Source: Thiobacillus sp. (GTDB lineage Bacteria; Pseudomonadota; Gammaproteobacteria; Burkholderiales; Thiobacillaceae). Taken from it: a stretch of 47,673 bases of DNA. The position numbers and the translations under genes were made by a program. Shown here one piece after another: positions 19,623 through 34,349 of this stretch. The stretch is taken from the NCBI GenBank assembly GCA_030680405.1, contig JAUXVT010000016.1, forward strand, positions 1 to 47,673, written 5' to 3'. Within the stretch, counting starts at the first letter, position 1; each line of letters starts with the position of its first letter. The notes beneath the pieces were generated by a model. That model was not told where the DNA came from. It saw only the letters and a list, made by a program, of their open reading frames with translations, and did not search any database.

Positions 19623-20624
19623 ATGCTGTTTCTTGAACTCTTCGGCTATCTGCTGCTCATCCTGGTGGCGGCAGAAATCTTTGTCAACGCGCTCGAACAC
19701 CTGGGCGAAAAACTCAAAATCTCGGAAGGCGTGACCGGCTCGCTGTTTGCCGCGGTCGGTACCGCCATGCCGGAAACCCTGGTGCCGTTGCTGGCGATTT
19801 TTGCCGGCACGGGCAGCAGCGCCACCAACCAGGAAATCGGCGTGGGCGCCATTCTGGGTGCGCCGCTGATGCTGTCGACGCTATCGGTGTTCCTGATGGG
19901 CTTGGCGGTGCTGAAACGTCGCGGCCTGCTGGGCCACCTCACCCCGGAGAAAACCGGTCTCAAGCGCGACCTGGATTTCTTCCTGATGGCATTCGTGCTG
20001 GCCTTCGTCGCCATGTTCATTCCGCACGGCGAAGGCTGGGTACGCGGCGCGATTGCCTTCGTCATGGTGACGATCTACTTTGTATATGTGATGTTGACCC
20101 TGCGCGCGTCGGCCAGGCTGGTGGAAGAAGGCCACGCCACCGAAGCCGGGTCGCCGATGCTGCTGACCCGCCTGGGCCTGCCGCAAAACCTGTTTTTCAT
20201 CGTGGTGCAGCTGGCACTGGGGCTGGCGCTGCTGGTCACCGGCGCCAAGGGGTTCATCCATGGCGTGGAAGCCGCCGCGCCCATCATCGGTATCTCCGCG
20301 CTGCTGCTGTCGCTGCTGATCATTCCGATCGCGACCGAATTGCCGGAAAAGATCAATTCGATTCTGTGGATCCGCAAACACAAGGACACGCTGGCGTTCG
20401 GCAACATCACCGGCGCGATGGTGTTCCAGGGCACGCTGCTGCCCGCCATCGGCATTTCCCTCACGCCGTGGGCACCGCAAAAGGAAGTGCTGCTGGGCGT
20501 GGGGATCACCCTGATTGCGGCCTTCTGGCTGCGCTGGGCCGCACTCAGCGGCAGCCTGCGCGTGTGGCACCTGTTCATCAACGGCGCGCTGTACGTGACT
20601 TATCTGGCGGCCGTGCTGGTCTAA
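19623..20624 (+). CDS. Sodium/calcium exchanger family (CaCA) membrane protein
   Basis: The 333-aa polytopic protein has about ten membrane segments. It shows the two inverted alpha-repeat motifs of cation/Ca2+ exchangers: GSLFAAVGTAMPETLVPLLA (about residues 40-59) and LLIIPIATELPEKINSILWI (about 233-252), with the acidic residues in MPET and LPEK expected to bind cation. YrbG-like. The ion is not shown by the sequence. The start ATG is in TGCGTCATGCTG at 19623, with no obvious Shine-Dalgarno. Confidence 0.85.
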   Translation: MLFLELFGYLLLILVAAEIFVNALEHLGEKLKISEGVTGSLFAAVGTAMPETLVPLLAIFAGTGSSATNQEIGVGAILGAPLMLSTLSVFLMGLAVLKRRGLLGHLTPEKTGLKRDLDFFLMAFVLAFVAMFIPHGEGWVRGAIAFVMVTIYFVYVMLTLRASARLVEEGHATEAGSPMLLTRLGLPQNLFFIVVQLALGLALLVTGAKGFIHGVEAAAPIIGISALLLSLLIIPIATELPEKINSILWIRKHKDTLAFGNITGAMVFQGTLLPAIGISLTPWAPQKEVLLGVGITLIAAFWLRWAALSGSLRVWHLFINGALYVTYLAAVLV

Positions 20625-20648
20625 ACCGGCACTATCCCGAACGCTGAT

Positions 20649-21821
20649 TCAGCCAGACGGCTCGCGGCGGAAGGGGGCGTCAAGCTCGTCCATGTAATGC
20701 CTGATGGCGTCGGTTTCGCGTTCCAGAAAGCGGTCGACCGCCTCGCGGAATTCGGCGTTCTCCAGCCAGTGCCAGGAATGCGTGGGTGTGGGGACGAGGC
20801 CGCGTGCGAGCTTGTGTTCGCCCTGTGCGCCGCCTTCGAAGACCTGCAGGCCGTGGACGATCGCATATTCGATGCCCTGCTGGTAGCAGGTTTCGAAGTG
20901 CAGCCCGGGCACGTATTCCAGCGTGCCCCAGTGACGGCCATACAGCCGCTGGCTGTCTTTCATGCAGAACGAGCAGGCGATGGCTTCGCCCTGCCTTTCC
21001 GCAATGATGAGCACCAGGTTGTCCGGCAGGGTCTCGCGCAGGTTTGCGAAAAAGGCACGGTTGAGATGTGGCTCGCTGCGGTGGCGGGCGTAGGTGTCAG
21101 CGTAACAGCGGTAGAAATGGTCCCACTCGGCGTCCGTGCTGTCGCGGCCTTCGACCCAGCGAAAGCTCACCCCAAGATTGTGCAGCTTCTTTCTTTCCTG
21201 GCGGATTTTCTTGCGCTTGTCGTGCGTCATCGCGGCAAGGAAATCGTCAAAGCTGCCATAGCCCGCGTTGTTCCAGTGGAACTGGAAGCCGCTGCGGTGC
21301 ATCAGCGGCGTCGCCTCGAGCGCGGCATGGTCGGGCTCGGTGGGGAACAGAATGTGAAAGGATGAACATCCCAACTCCTGCATGAGCTTGAGCGCGGCCT
21401 GGATCAGCGTGGCGCGGTCGGCTTCGTTCCGTGCCAGCAAACGCGGGCCGGGCACCGGCGAAAACGGCACGCAGCAGACCAGCTTGGGATAGTAGTTGAG
21501 TCCGTGACGGCGGTAGGCGTCGGCCCATGCCCAGTCGAACACGAACTCGCCCCAGGAATGATGTTTGACGTAGAGCGGCATCGCGGCATCAAGGCGGTCG
21601 CCGCGAAACAGGGCCAGATGCACCGGCTCCCAGCCGATGTCGGCGCCGACGCACCCGGTGGCTTCCAGCGCGTGCAAAAAGGCATGGCGCAGGAATGGCG
21701 AATCGCCGGCCAGTGCGTTCCACGCGTCTGCGGACAACTCCGAAATCCGCGGAACGACGCGGATTACGGCTTCCGTCTCGGGGGGGTTTGCTTCAAAATG
21801 CACGTTTTGGCGAGCTTCCAT
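20649..21821 (-). CDS. FemAB-like / GNAT acyltransferase (COG3146 type)
   Basis: The 390-aa protein resembles the family annotated as GNAT or peptidoglycan biosynthesis-recognition protein (DUF482). Typical blocks are SPFLRHAFLHALEATG, LPLYVKxHSWGEFVFDWAWADAY (seen here with MPLY), the basic MTHDKRKKIRQERKK and ECYADTYARHR-like central motifs, and the C-terminal FEGGAQGEHKLARGL. The substrate is unknown. It is divergent from sucC with only ten bases between the start codons, and the start is uncertain because no good ribosome site is seen. Confidence 0.8.
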   Translation of the reverse strand: MEARQNVHFEANPPETEAVIRVVPRISELSADAWNALAGDSPFLRHAFLHALEATGCVGADIGWEPVHLALFRGDRLDAAMPLYVKHHSWGEFVFDWAWADAYRRHGLNYYPKLVCCVPFSPVPGPRLLARNEADRATLIQAALKLMQELGCSSFHILFPTEPDHAALEATPLMHRSGFQFHWNNAGYGSFDDFLAAMTHDKRKKIRQERKKLHNLGVSFRWVEGRDSTDAEWDHFYRCYADTYARHRSEPHLNRAFFANLRETLPDNLVLIIAERQGEAIACSFCMKDSQRLYGRHWGTLEYVPGLHFETCYQQGIEYAIVHGLQVFEGGAQGEHKLARGLVPTPTHSWHWLENAEFREAVDRFLERETDAIRHYMDELDAPFRREPSG

Positions 21822-21831
21822 CGAAAAACAA

Positions 21832-22988
<1,157 letters not shown>

Positions 22989-22992
<4 letters not shown>

Positions 22993-23864
22993 GCATCCTT
23001 GTCAACAAGGACACCCAGGTCATCTGCCAGGGCTTCACCGGCAAGCAGGGAAGCTTCCATTCCGAACAGGCGATCGCCTACGGCACCAAGATGGTCGGCG
23101 GCGTCACCCCCGGCAAGGGCGGTCAAACGCACCTCAATCTTCCTGTTTTCAACACCGTGCGCGACGCGGTGCGGCAGACCGGTGCCAACGCAACCATGAT
23201 CTACGTGCCGGCCGCGTTCGCCGCCGATTCGATTCTGGAAGCGGCCGACGCCGGCATCGAAGTCATCGTCTGCATCACCGAGGGCTTTCCGGTGCTGGAC
23301 ATGCTGAACGTGAAAGCCGCGCTGCGCGCGAACGGCGCCAAGCTGATCGGCCCCAATTGTCCTGGCGTGATCACCTCGGGCGAATGCAAGATCGGCATCA
23401 TGCCGGGCGTCATTCACCAGAAGGGTAAGATCGGTATCGTCTCGCGCTCCGGCACGCTGACCTACGAAGCGGTGCACCAGACCACCCAGCTCGGTCTGGG
23501 GCAGTCGACCTGCGTCGGCATCGGCGGCGACCCGATCAAGGGGCTGGATTTCATCGATTGTCTGCAAATGTTCGAGGCCGATCCGCAGACCGAAGCGGTG
23601 ATCCTGGTCGGCGAAATCGGCGGCAGCCGCGAGGAGGAAGCCGCCGAGTTCATTCGCTCGAACATGAAGAAACCGGTTGCTGCCTACATTGCCGGGCGCA
23701 CCGCGCCCAAGGGCAAACGCATGGGCCACGCGGGCGCGATCATCGCCGGTGGCGCCGGCACGGCCGACGCCAAGATCCGCGCGCTGGAAGCCGCCGGCGT
23801 CGTTGTCGCGCCTAGCCCGGCGGGGCTGGGCGAAGCGGTGCTGGCAGCGCTGGCGGCCCGGTGA
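22989..23864 (+). CDS. sucD: Succinate-CoA ligase (ADP-forming) alpha subunit
   Basis: Partner of SucC; carries the CoA site and the phosphorylated histidine. The 291-aa product has the N-terminal CoA-binding motif [27 protein letters not shown], and the active His at about residue 247 in RMGHAGAII. The ATG overlaps the sucC stop. Ten bases separate it from nadE. Confidence 0.97.
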
Positions 23865-23874
23865 AGCCCGCCCG

Positions 23875-25823
<1,949 letters not shown>

Positions 25824-25847
25824 TCGCCGCTTATCCCGTTTTCCGGC

Positions 25848-26675
25848 TCACCAGAACCGGTACCACGCCTTGCCCTCAGTGCTCACGCCCTTGGCGTACT
25901 TGCTGTTGGGGAAGTTCAGCGTCAGCACCCGCTGGGCATCGTCGCGCAGGTCGGTGAGTTTCAGTTTGTCGTAGGCCACCACCATGATCGCCAGCGCTTC
26001 TTCCAGCGCGGGGGCTTCGGGGTAGGTTTTCAGCACTTCCTTTGCGCGGTTGGCAGCAGCCACCCAGGCTTTGCGCTTCAGGTAATACTTGGCGACGTGG
26101 ATTTCGTTGCCGGCCAGTGCGTTGACCAGGTATTTCATGCGGGCGGTCGAGTCGGCGGCATATTTGCTGTCGGGGAAGTGGGTGACCAGTTCCTTGAACG
26201 CCAGAAACGCATCGCGTGCGGCCCTGGGGTCGCGCTCGCTCAGATCCTGATTGACCAGATTGCCCAGCAGGCCGAGATCGTCGTTAAAATTCGCCAGGCC
26301 TTTGAGATAGTAGGCGTAATCGACGTTAGGATGATTGGGATGCAGCTTGATGAAGCGGTCGCACGCGGCGATGGCGGAAATCGGCTCGTTGTCCTTGTAA
26401 TAGGCGTAGGCGATTTCCAGTTGCGCCTGCTGCGCATAGCGGCCGAAGGGATAACGCGACTCCAGCGTTTCGAACAGCTTGACGGCGCGTTCGTAATTGC
26501 CACTGTTGAGATTGTCCTTGGCTTCGGCATAGAGCTTTTGCGCCGACCAGGCTGTGGTCTCATCCTTGACCTCGGGCAACAGGCCGCAGCCCCCCAGGAT
26601 GAGCGCGGCGGCCAGCAGCACGCTGCCGAGCGCCCGATTGAATGTATTAAAACCGGATAAACGTTGCTTAAGCAT
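25848..26675 (-). CDS. bamD: Outer membrane assembly lipoprotein BamD
   Basis: Essential lipoprotein of the BAM complex. The product is 275 aa from the preferred start at 26675; a start four codons upstream is possible. The signal peptide ends in lipobox LGGC (AALILGGCGLLP). The mature part has tetratricopeptide-like repeats: KLYAEAKDNLNSGNYERAVK, LFETLESRYPFGRYAQQAQL and IKLHPNHPNVDYAYYLKGL. Its ATG and that of divergent rluD overlap within a single CATG. BamA is at 11637-13964. Confidence 0.95.
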   Translation of the reverse strand: MLKQRLSGFNTFNRALGSVLLAAALILGGCGLLPEVKDETTAWSAQKLYAEAKDNLNSGNYERAVKLFETLESRYPFGRYAQQAQLEIAYAYYKDNEPISAIAACDRFIKLHPNHPNVDYAYYLKGLANFNDDLGLLGNLVNQDLSERDPRAARDAFLAFKELVTHFPDSKYAADSTARMKYLVNALAGNEIHVAKYYLKRKAWVAAANRAKEVLKTYPEAPALEEALAIMVVAYDKLKLTDLRDDAQRVLTLNFPNSKYAKGVSTEGKAWYRFW

Positions 26676-27669
26676 GGAAAAAGACACAGAAAGTTCGTCG
26701 GCCGATTATAAGGGAAATACCGAAGGCGATATCCGCCAACTGGTGATCCCCGATGCGCAGGGCGGCCAGCGCCTGGATCAGGCCTTGTCCGCCATGCTGC
26801 CCGAGTTTTCGCGCACCCGCATCCAGAACTGGATCCGCGCGCGTAAGATCGCCGTGGACGACGCCTGGGGCACCACCCGAATGAAGGTCAGCGGCGGCGA
26901 GTCGGTGCGGGTCGAGATCGAGCCTGATCCGAACGCCACCCCCGACGCACCCGAGGACATCCCGCTCGATGTGGTGTTCGAAGACCCGATGCTGCTGGTG
27001 ATCAACAAGCCGGTCGGCCTGGTGGTGCATCCGGGCAGCGGCAATCGCCGCGGCACGCTGTTGAATGCGTTGTTGCACTGGGTGCCGCAGGTGGCCGAGC
27101 TGCCGCGCGCCGGCATCGTGCACCGGCTGGACAAGGACACCTCCGGCCTGCTGGTCGTCGCCAAAACCCTGATGGCGCACACCGACCTGGTGCGGCAGCT
27201 TCAGGCGCGCACCGTCAAGCGCGAATATCTCGCCCTGGTGTATGGCGAGGTCGACCACGCGGGCACCGTCGATGCGCCGCTGGCGCGCGATCCGCACAAC
27301 CGCACCAAGCGTACCGTGCACACCATGGGCAAGCAGGCGGTTACGCACTACGAGGTGGTCGAGCGCTTTCCGGGCCTCACGCTGCTGCGCTGCAAGCTGG
27401 AAACCGGGCGCACCCACCAGATTCGGGTGCACATGCAGCACATCGGACACCCCCTGGTCGGCGAATCGGTTTACAGCGCCAGCCGCCGCAGCCACCTCAA
27501 GATCCCGTTCCCGCGCCAGGCGCTGCACGCCGAACGACTGGGCCTGATCCACCCGGTCACGCAGGAATTCATGCAGTGGGAATGCCCCCTGCCGTCCGAT
27601 TTCGCTTCGCTCCTGCGCGCGCTGCGCGAGAACACCGTATGGGTTCCTAGCCCGGATGATCCTGCCTGA
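26674..27669 (+). CDS. rluD: 23S rRNA pseudouridine synthase of the RluD family
   Basis: Isomerises uridines in helix 69 of 23S rRNA (family knowledge for RluD). The 331-aa product has an N-terminal S4 RNA-binding domain (LDQALSAMLPEFSRTRIQNW), then the catalytic domain with HRLDKDTSGLLVVAKT, where D153 is the nucleophile. GRTHQIRVHMQHIGHPLVGE follows. Start ATG 26674; it overlaps the bamD start on the other strand. The rluD-pgeF pair, overlapping by 14 bases, is a conserved arrangement next to bamD. Confidence 0.94.
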   Translation: MEKDTESSSADYKGNTEGDIRQLVIPDAQGGQRLDQALSAMLPEFSRTRIQNWIRARKIAVDDAWGTTRMKVSGGESVRVEIEPDPNATPDAPEDIPLDVVFEDPMLLVINKPVGLVVHPGSGNRRGTLLNALLHWVPQVAELPRAGIVHRLDKDTSGLLVVAKTLMAHTDLVRQLQARTVKREYLALVYGEVDHAGTVDAPLARDPHNRTKRTVHTMGKQAVTHYEVVERFPGLTLLRCKLETGRTHQIRVHMQHIGHPLVGESVYSASRRSHLKIPFPRQALHAERLGLIHPVTQEFMQWECPLPSDFASLLRALRENTVWVPSPDDPA

Positions 27670-28378
27670 CTGGCCAGCGCCGCCCCGGGTAAAAAGCGGG
27701 ATGACCACCCGCGAGGGTGGGGTGAGCGGCACACCCTGGGCCAGCTTCAATCTCGGCGACCATGTCGGCGACGATCCGCGCCAGGTGGCAGCCAACCGCG
27801 CGCGCCTGCGCCAGCAGCTGCCGGCCGAACCCGGGTGGCTGAAGCAGATTCACAGCGCCCGGGTAGTCGAGCTCGGGCGCGACCCGAATCGGGAAGCCGA
27901 CGCCGCATACACTCGCCAGGCGGAGCAGGTCTGCGCGGTGCTCACCGCCGACTGCCTGCCGGTGCTGTTCTGCGACCGCGCCGGCAGTGTCGTCGCCGCC
28001 GCGCACGCCGGCTGGCGCGGGCTGTCGGGCGGCGTGCTGGAGGCCACCGTGGCCGCGATGCAGGTGCCGCCGGGCGAGATCCTCGCCTGGATGGGCGTCG
28101 CCATCGGCCCGCAGGCGTTCGAGGTGGGCGACGAGGTGCGCCAGGCGTTCGTGAACCGGCACCCGCACGCTGCCGAGGCCTTTCTGCCGCACCCCGCGGC
28201 AACCCCGGGCAAATGGCTCGCCGATATATATCAACTCGCGCGCATCCGCTTCAATGACGCCGGCGTGCAGGCGATTTACGGCGGCGGGCGCTGCACCTAT
28301 CAGGAAACGGACAGCTTCTATTCCTATCGTCGCGACGGCGTCACCGGGCGTATGGCGTCGCTGATCTGGCTGGACTAG
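27656..28378 (+). CDS. pgeF: Peptidoglycan editing factor PgeF (YfiH / laccase-domain family)
   Basis: Family members remove wrongly incorporated serine from UDP-MurNAc peptides; older annotations call it polyphenol oxidase. The 240-aa product has the three metal ligands in the expected positions: H66 (KQIHSARV), C100 (TADCLPVLFCD) and H117 (AAHAGWRG). The start overlaps the 3' end of rluD by 14 bases. It converges on ligE with 12 bases between stops; a 10-bp palindrome TTAGCGCTAA at 28385-28394 lies across the ligE stop. Confidence 0.93.
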   Translation: MILPDWPAPPRVKSGMTTREGGVSGTPWASFNLGDHVGDDPRQVAANRARLRQQLPAEPGWLKQIHSARVVELGRDPNREADAAYTRQAEQVCAVLTADCLPVLFCDRAGSVVAAAHAGWRGLSGGVLEATVAAMQVPPGEILAWMGVAIGPQAFEVGDEVRQAFVNRHPHAAEAFLPHPAATPGKWLADIYQLARIRFNDAGVQAIYGGGRCTYQETDSFYSYRRDGVTGRMASLIWLD

Positions 28379-28390
28379 AGCCTGTTAGCG

Positions 28391-29263
28391 CTAATAGTCT
28401 TCCCGCATGCGCAGGTAGCATGGAAAGCGCGGCAGGCCGTTTTTCGTCAGGTGCTGATAGCGATAGGTGATGCGCGTGCCAAGGGGCGGCGGCTGGCGGC
28501 GCAGCGCATCGGAGAGCCCGCTGCCGATCCGGAAGCGCTTGCCGTCCGGCATTTCCACTTTCAGCGCACCGGTCAGGCCGTGGTATTTGCCGCTGCCGGG
28601 CGAATAGCCGACGACGACCGCCTCGGCGTCCTGCCAGGGTTTCAGCTTCAGCAGCGCATCGCTGCGGCCGGTCAGATAAAGCGCGTCGGCGCGGTGCAGC
28701 ATCAGGCCTTCGCCGCCCGCGCGCACCACGGCATCCATGCGCTGCATCAGTTCGGCCTTGTTGGCCACGCGAACCTGCTCGACGACTTGTAGCCAGGGCA
28801 CGGCGGCCTGGGCAATGAGTGCCCGCATCTGTCTGATGCGCTCGCTGAACGAGCCCGCCGCGCCGGGCAATTCGAAAATCAGGAAACGCACCTGCCGCCA
28901 TTCGGTATCGATGGGCTCGATCCGGCGCACCGTCCCCGACAGCGCATCGAACTGGTCGCTTGCTATCCACAGTTCGCCGTCCAGCGGCGCTGCCGGAAAG
29001 TTCGCGCTGAACCACGCCGGCGCAGGAACGAGGCCACCACCGCGAAAGCGCAGGGTGTGGCCGTCCCACTGGGCGCGCACGCCGTCGAATTTCTCGCTCA
29101 CCCAATACCGGGCGACGTCGACGTTGGCGGCATACACCTCGGCCAGCAACATCGCCGGGGCGGCCGGCGGCGTGTCGCCCCATGCCGGGTGCGGAACCCA
29201 CGCGGCCCAGGCCAGCGATAGCGCCAGCCACAGCGTGGGCAGACCGCGCTTCAGGCCAGCCAT
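28391..29263 (-). CDS. Minimal ATP-dependent DNA ligase with signal peptide (Lig E type)
   Basis: The 290-aa product has an N-terminal signal sequence (LPTLWLALSLAWAAWVPHPA, cleavage near residue 29), which predicts periplasmic location. Nucleotidyltransferase motifs: SEKFDGVRAQWDG with the adenylated lysine K58, LDGELWI, FLIFEL, GGEGLMLHRADALY and LLKLKPW. A short OB domain follows (GSGLSDALRRQPPPLGTRITY begins it). This is the Lig E layout of competence-associated Gram-negative bacteria; a role on incoming or extracellular DNA is proposed for the family, not shown here. It overlaps the GNAT gene by 13 bases. Confidence 0.9.
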   Translation of the reverse strand: MAGLKRGLPTLWLALSLAWAAWVPHPAWGDTPPAAPAMLLAEVYAANVDVARYWVSEKFDGVRAQWDGHTLRFRGGGLVPAPAWFSANFPAAPLDGELWIASDQFDALSGTVRRIEPIDTEWRQVRFLIFELPGAAGSFSERIRQMRALIAQAAVPWLQVVEQVRVANKAELMQRMDAVVRAGGEGLMLHRADALYLTGRSDALLKLKPWQDAEAVVVGYSPGSGKYHGLTGALKVEMPDGKRFRIGSGLSDALRRQPPPLGTRITYRYQHLTKNGLPRFPCYLRMREDY

Positions 29264-29733
29264 TTGTGCAGAAATTGCGCGTGCCCCATGGCGGGGTCGA
29301 GCTGATAGGCGGTAAAGCCGAGCCGCTGATACAGCGCGCGGGCTGACGCATTGCCGTCCAGCACTTCGAGCGTGAGCTTGCAGGCGCCGCGTTCGTGGGC
29401 GATCGATTCGACTTCGGCAAACATCCGTGCCGCAATGCCGCGGCCGCGATGGCTGGACGCGACCACCACATCGTGTATGTTGACCAGCGGGCGGCAGGCA
29501 AAGGTGGAAAACCCCTCGATGGCGTTGATCAGTCCCACCGGCGTATCGCCGTCGAACGCCGGCACGCTGAACATGAAGGGCCGCGCGGCGAGTTCGCCGA
29601 TCAGATTGTCGCGGGCGAAATCGCCAAGCGGCTCGCCGCCGCCCGCCGGATCGCGCGCGTAGGCATTCAGCAGATCAAGCAGTGCGGCGGCGTGCGCCGG
29701 GTTGTCGTAGCGGGCGCGGACAACCTCAATCAT
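29251..29733 (-). CDS. GNAT-family N-acetyltransferase
   Basis: The 160-aa product from ATG 29733 (MIEVVRARYDNPAHAA). The acetyl-CoA-binding motif A is visible as VVASSHRGRGIAARMFAEVE (R/Q-x-x-G-x-G/A pattern), followed by LTLEVLDGNASARALYQRLGF. The substrate is unknown. It lies seven bases after nadC and overlaps ligE, so nadC-GNAT-ligE probably form one transcript. Longer upstream frames overlap nadC and look non-coding. Confidence 0.88.
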   Translation of the reverse strand: MIEVVRARYDNPAHAAALLDLLNAYARDPAGGGEPLGDFARDNLIGELAARPFMFSVPAFDGDTPVGLINAIEGFSTFACRPLVNIHDVVVASSHRGRGIAARMFAEVESIAHERGACKLTLEVLDGNASARALYQRLGFTAYQLDPAMGHAQFLHKWLA

Positions 29734-29740
29734 GGCTTGA

Positions 29741-30583
29741 TCATTGCGTGTCGATGCGCATCGACAAATCCACCGCGCGGATATGCTTGGTGAGGCTGCC
29801 GATGGAAATGCGGTCGACCCCGGTTTCGGCCACCGTGCGCACGGTTTCCAGCGTGATGTTGCCGGAGGCTTCGAGCAGGGCGCGTCCATGGGTGACTTGC
29901 ACCGCATGGCGCATGTCCGCGAGACTGAAGTTGTCGAGCAGGATAAGTGGTGCGCCGGCACTCAGGGCCTGTTCGAGTTCGTGGATATTCTCCACTTCGA
30001 TCTGCACGCCGACCTTATCGTCTGCCAGCCGGAATGCCGCTTCCAGCACCTGCGCGATGCCGCCCGCTGCCAAGATGTGGTTTTCCTTGATCAGGATGCC
30101 GTCATACAGCCCCACGCGCTGGTTCTGCCCGCCGCCCACCCGCACCGCGTATTTTTCGGCGATGCGCAGGCCGGGCAGGGTTTTGCGGGTGTCGAGGATG
30201 GCGGCATGCGTGCCGCGCACGGCCTCGACATAGGGGCGTGTGGCGGTAGCCACCGCGCACAGGGTTTGCAGGAAATTCAGCGCCGGGCGCTCGGCGGTCA
30301 GCAGCGCACGCGCGTTCCCGCTGATTTCGACCAGCACGCTGTCGGCGGCGACGGCGTCGCCCTCGTTCACCTTCCAGTCGATGACGCAACCGAGGTCGAG
30401 TGCCTGAAAACAGGCGTCGAACCACGGCCGGCCGGCGATCACGGCGGCTTCGCGGCTGACGACGCAGGCGCGCGTGGTTTGCGTCGCGGGGATGAGTAGG
30501 GCGGTGAGGTCGCCGCTGCCGACATCCTCGGCCAGCGCACGCGCGACATCGGACAAAACCTGATCTACATTCAATTCAGACAT
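29741..30583 (-). CDS. nadC: Nicotinate-nucleotide pyrophosphorylase (quinolinate phosphoribosyltransferase)
   Basis: Converts quinolinate and PRPP to nicotinate mononucleotide in de novo NAD synthesis. The 280-aa product has AEDVGSGDLTALLIP, the ERPALNFLQ block, DTRKTLPGLRIAEKYAVRVG, GGGQNQRVGLYDGILIKENH and EASGNITLETV with GVDRISIGSLTKH. First gene of the minus-strand unit; its start is 70 bases from divergent clpB. NadE, the last enzyme of the same pathway, is encoded at 23875-25488. Confidence 0.96.
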   Translation of the reverse strand: MSELNVDQVLSDVARALAEDVGSGDLTALLIPATQTTRACVVSREAAVIAGRPWFDACFQALDLGCVIDWKVNEGDAVAADSVLVEISGNARALLTAERPALNFLQTLCAVATATRPYVEAVRGTHAAILDTRKTLPGLRIAEKYAVRVGGGQNQRVGLYDGILIKENHILAAGGIAQVLEAAFRLADDKVGVQIEVENIHELEQALSAGAPLILLDNFSLADMRHAVQVTHGRALLEASGNITLETVRTVAETGVDRISIGSLTKHIRAVDLSMRIDTQ

Positions 30584-30653
30584 AGCGGGTTGAAATCGCC
30601 TGAGTAGGCATCATTTGGGTGACATTGAATATACCTTAAGCACGAGGCCACTT

Positions 30654-33245
<2,592 letters not shown>

Positions 33246-33398
33246 TCGGCTGGGAAGGTAATGCGAGAGGGCGGGATTCAACCATTCGCTATGAAGCTCC
33301 GCTGGCTTTCGAAGCATCAACAAACGCCTAATTAAGGTGTCCACCGAACGTGGGTAAGATCAGGAAGCTGACCTTCGACCATGGACGACCAATAGCTT

Positions 33399-34349
33399 TT
33401 AGATCGACAACTGCACCCACATAGGACGGTGGTCAGATATGAAGTAACGCAGATAGGTCTTGTAGTTCTTCAGATTTGTTCCGTTCTTCCATAGATCAGG
33501 AAAGATCACTGCATCGTAGTCAAATACACCCTTTAGTCCAGTAAAGTGGTTCTGTGTCGTCTCGGGAAAAAAGGCGATCTGATCATAGTTAGCGTCACTA
33601 CTGGTACTTGAGGCAATTTGAGTTGAGTGCTCCGGGAGATCGAGGCCCAGTTTCGTTAAGGCTTTATAGATTGGATCTCCAGGCTCGCATTTCGGCATGT
33701 TGAAATCCCCTAGAGCCACTAACTCACGTGTGAATGAGAAAGGACTCTTGTTTCTCAAGTCTGCCCACTTGGCCACAGCAAATGTCTCTAATGACCGACG
33801 CGCAATTGATTCCAGTTTCTCATCACCGAAAAACAGATGGACATTTACGAACATTAAGGAAGTATCGCCTACTGAAAACGCGGCTAAATAGGGTGTACGG
33901 TCAAACCCGCTGAACTGAGCGTTTATTCCCGAAAGTTTGATCGCTTTGTAACGTGAGGGCGGGAAAGCGATCTCGCCAATCTCCTCCAGTACAGTCAGCT
34001 TCTTGCTGTCAAAAAGAAAAGCCATCCGCTCATTATTACCTGATGCATCTGACATGATGATGCGGAAAGACTTCGGAAGCTTATTGTGTATGTCGAACAG
34101 ATCGCCAAAGTTCTCCCGACATTCTTGAACTGCAATAATGTCGAACCAACTGGCAATCTCGGCGATGATTGATAGGTCTTGATCACGTCGATCTTGGGCA
34201 CCGAGGTTCGCAATATTCCAAGTGGCCACCAGCAGCTTGCCTTGTTCGCGTTTTGGAATGGCGCGCGCTTTCTTGTGCTTGCGCAGGCGAGTAACCTCGG
34301 CGTTTAGATCGTATTCAAAGGCAAATTTAGGCTTGGGGAAAACTGGCAT
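33399..34349 (-). CDS. Endonuclease/exonuclease/phosphatase (EEP) family protein
   Basis: The 316-aa product has the EEP metal-phosphoesterase motifs in order: LLVATWNIANLG, IIAVQECRENF (catalytic Glu), FVNVHLFFG, ELVALGDFNMPKCEPGD, and the terminal YFISDHRPMWVQL with the catalytic Asp-His pair. There is no signal peptide and no partner gene, so nuclease or phosphatase activity cannot be told apart. Its codons are visibly more AT-rich than those of clpB and upstream genes, suggesting acquisition by transfer at the border of the accessory region. The start has a GGAGG-like run (TGGAGGTAAAAG) just upstream. Confidence 0.85.
   Translation of the reverse strand: MPVFPKPKFAFEYDLNAEVTRLRKHKKARAIPKREQGKLLVATWNIANLGAQDRRDQDLSIIAEIASWFDIIAVQECRENFGDLFDIHNKLPKSFRIIMSDASGNNERMAFLFDSKKLTVLEEIGEIAFPPSRYKAIKLSGINAQFSGFDRTPYLAAFSVGDTSLMFVNVHLFFGDEKLESIARRSLETFAVAKWADLRNKSPFSFTRELVALGDFNMPKCEPGDPIYKALTKLGLDLPEHSTQIASSTSSDANYDQIAFFPETTQNHFTGLKGVFDYDAVIFPDLWKNGTNLKNYKTYLRYFISDHRPMWVQLSI

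Noticed and set aside
30590..30614. Heat-shock sigma-32 promoter before clpB
   Set aside because: TTGAAA is good but the downstream box matches poorly; mentioned only as a weak possibility in the clpB entry.
33290..33365. Possible insertion-sequence end just after clpB (GGTGTCCACCGAACGTGGGTAAG)
   Set aside because: Resembles flanks seen near transposases but no inverted partner or transposase fragment was found.
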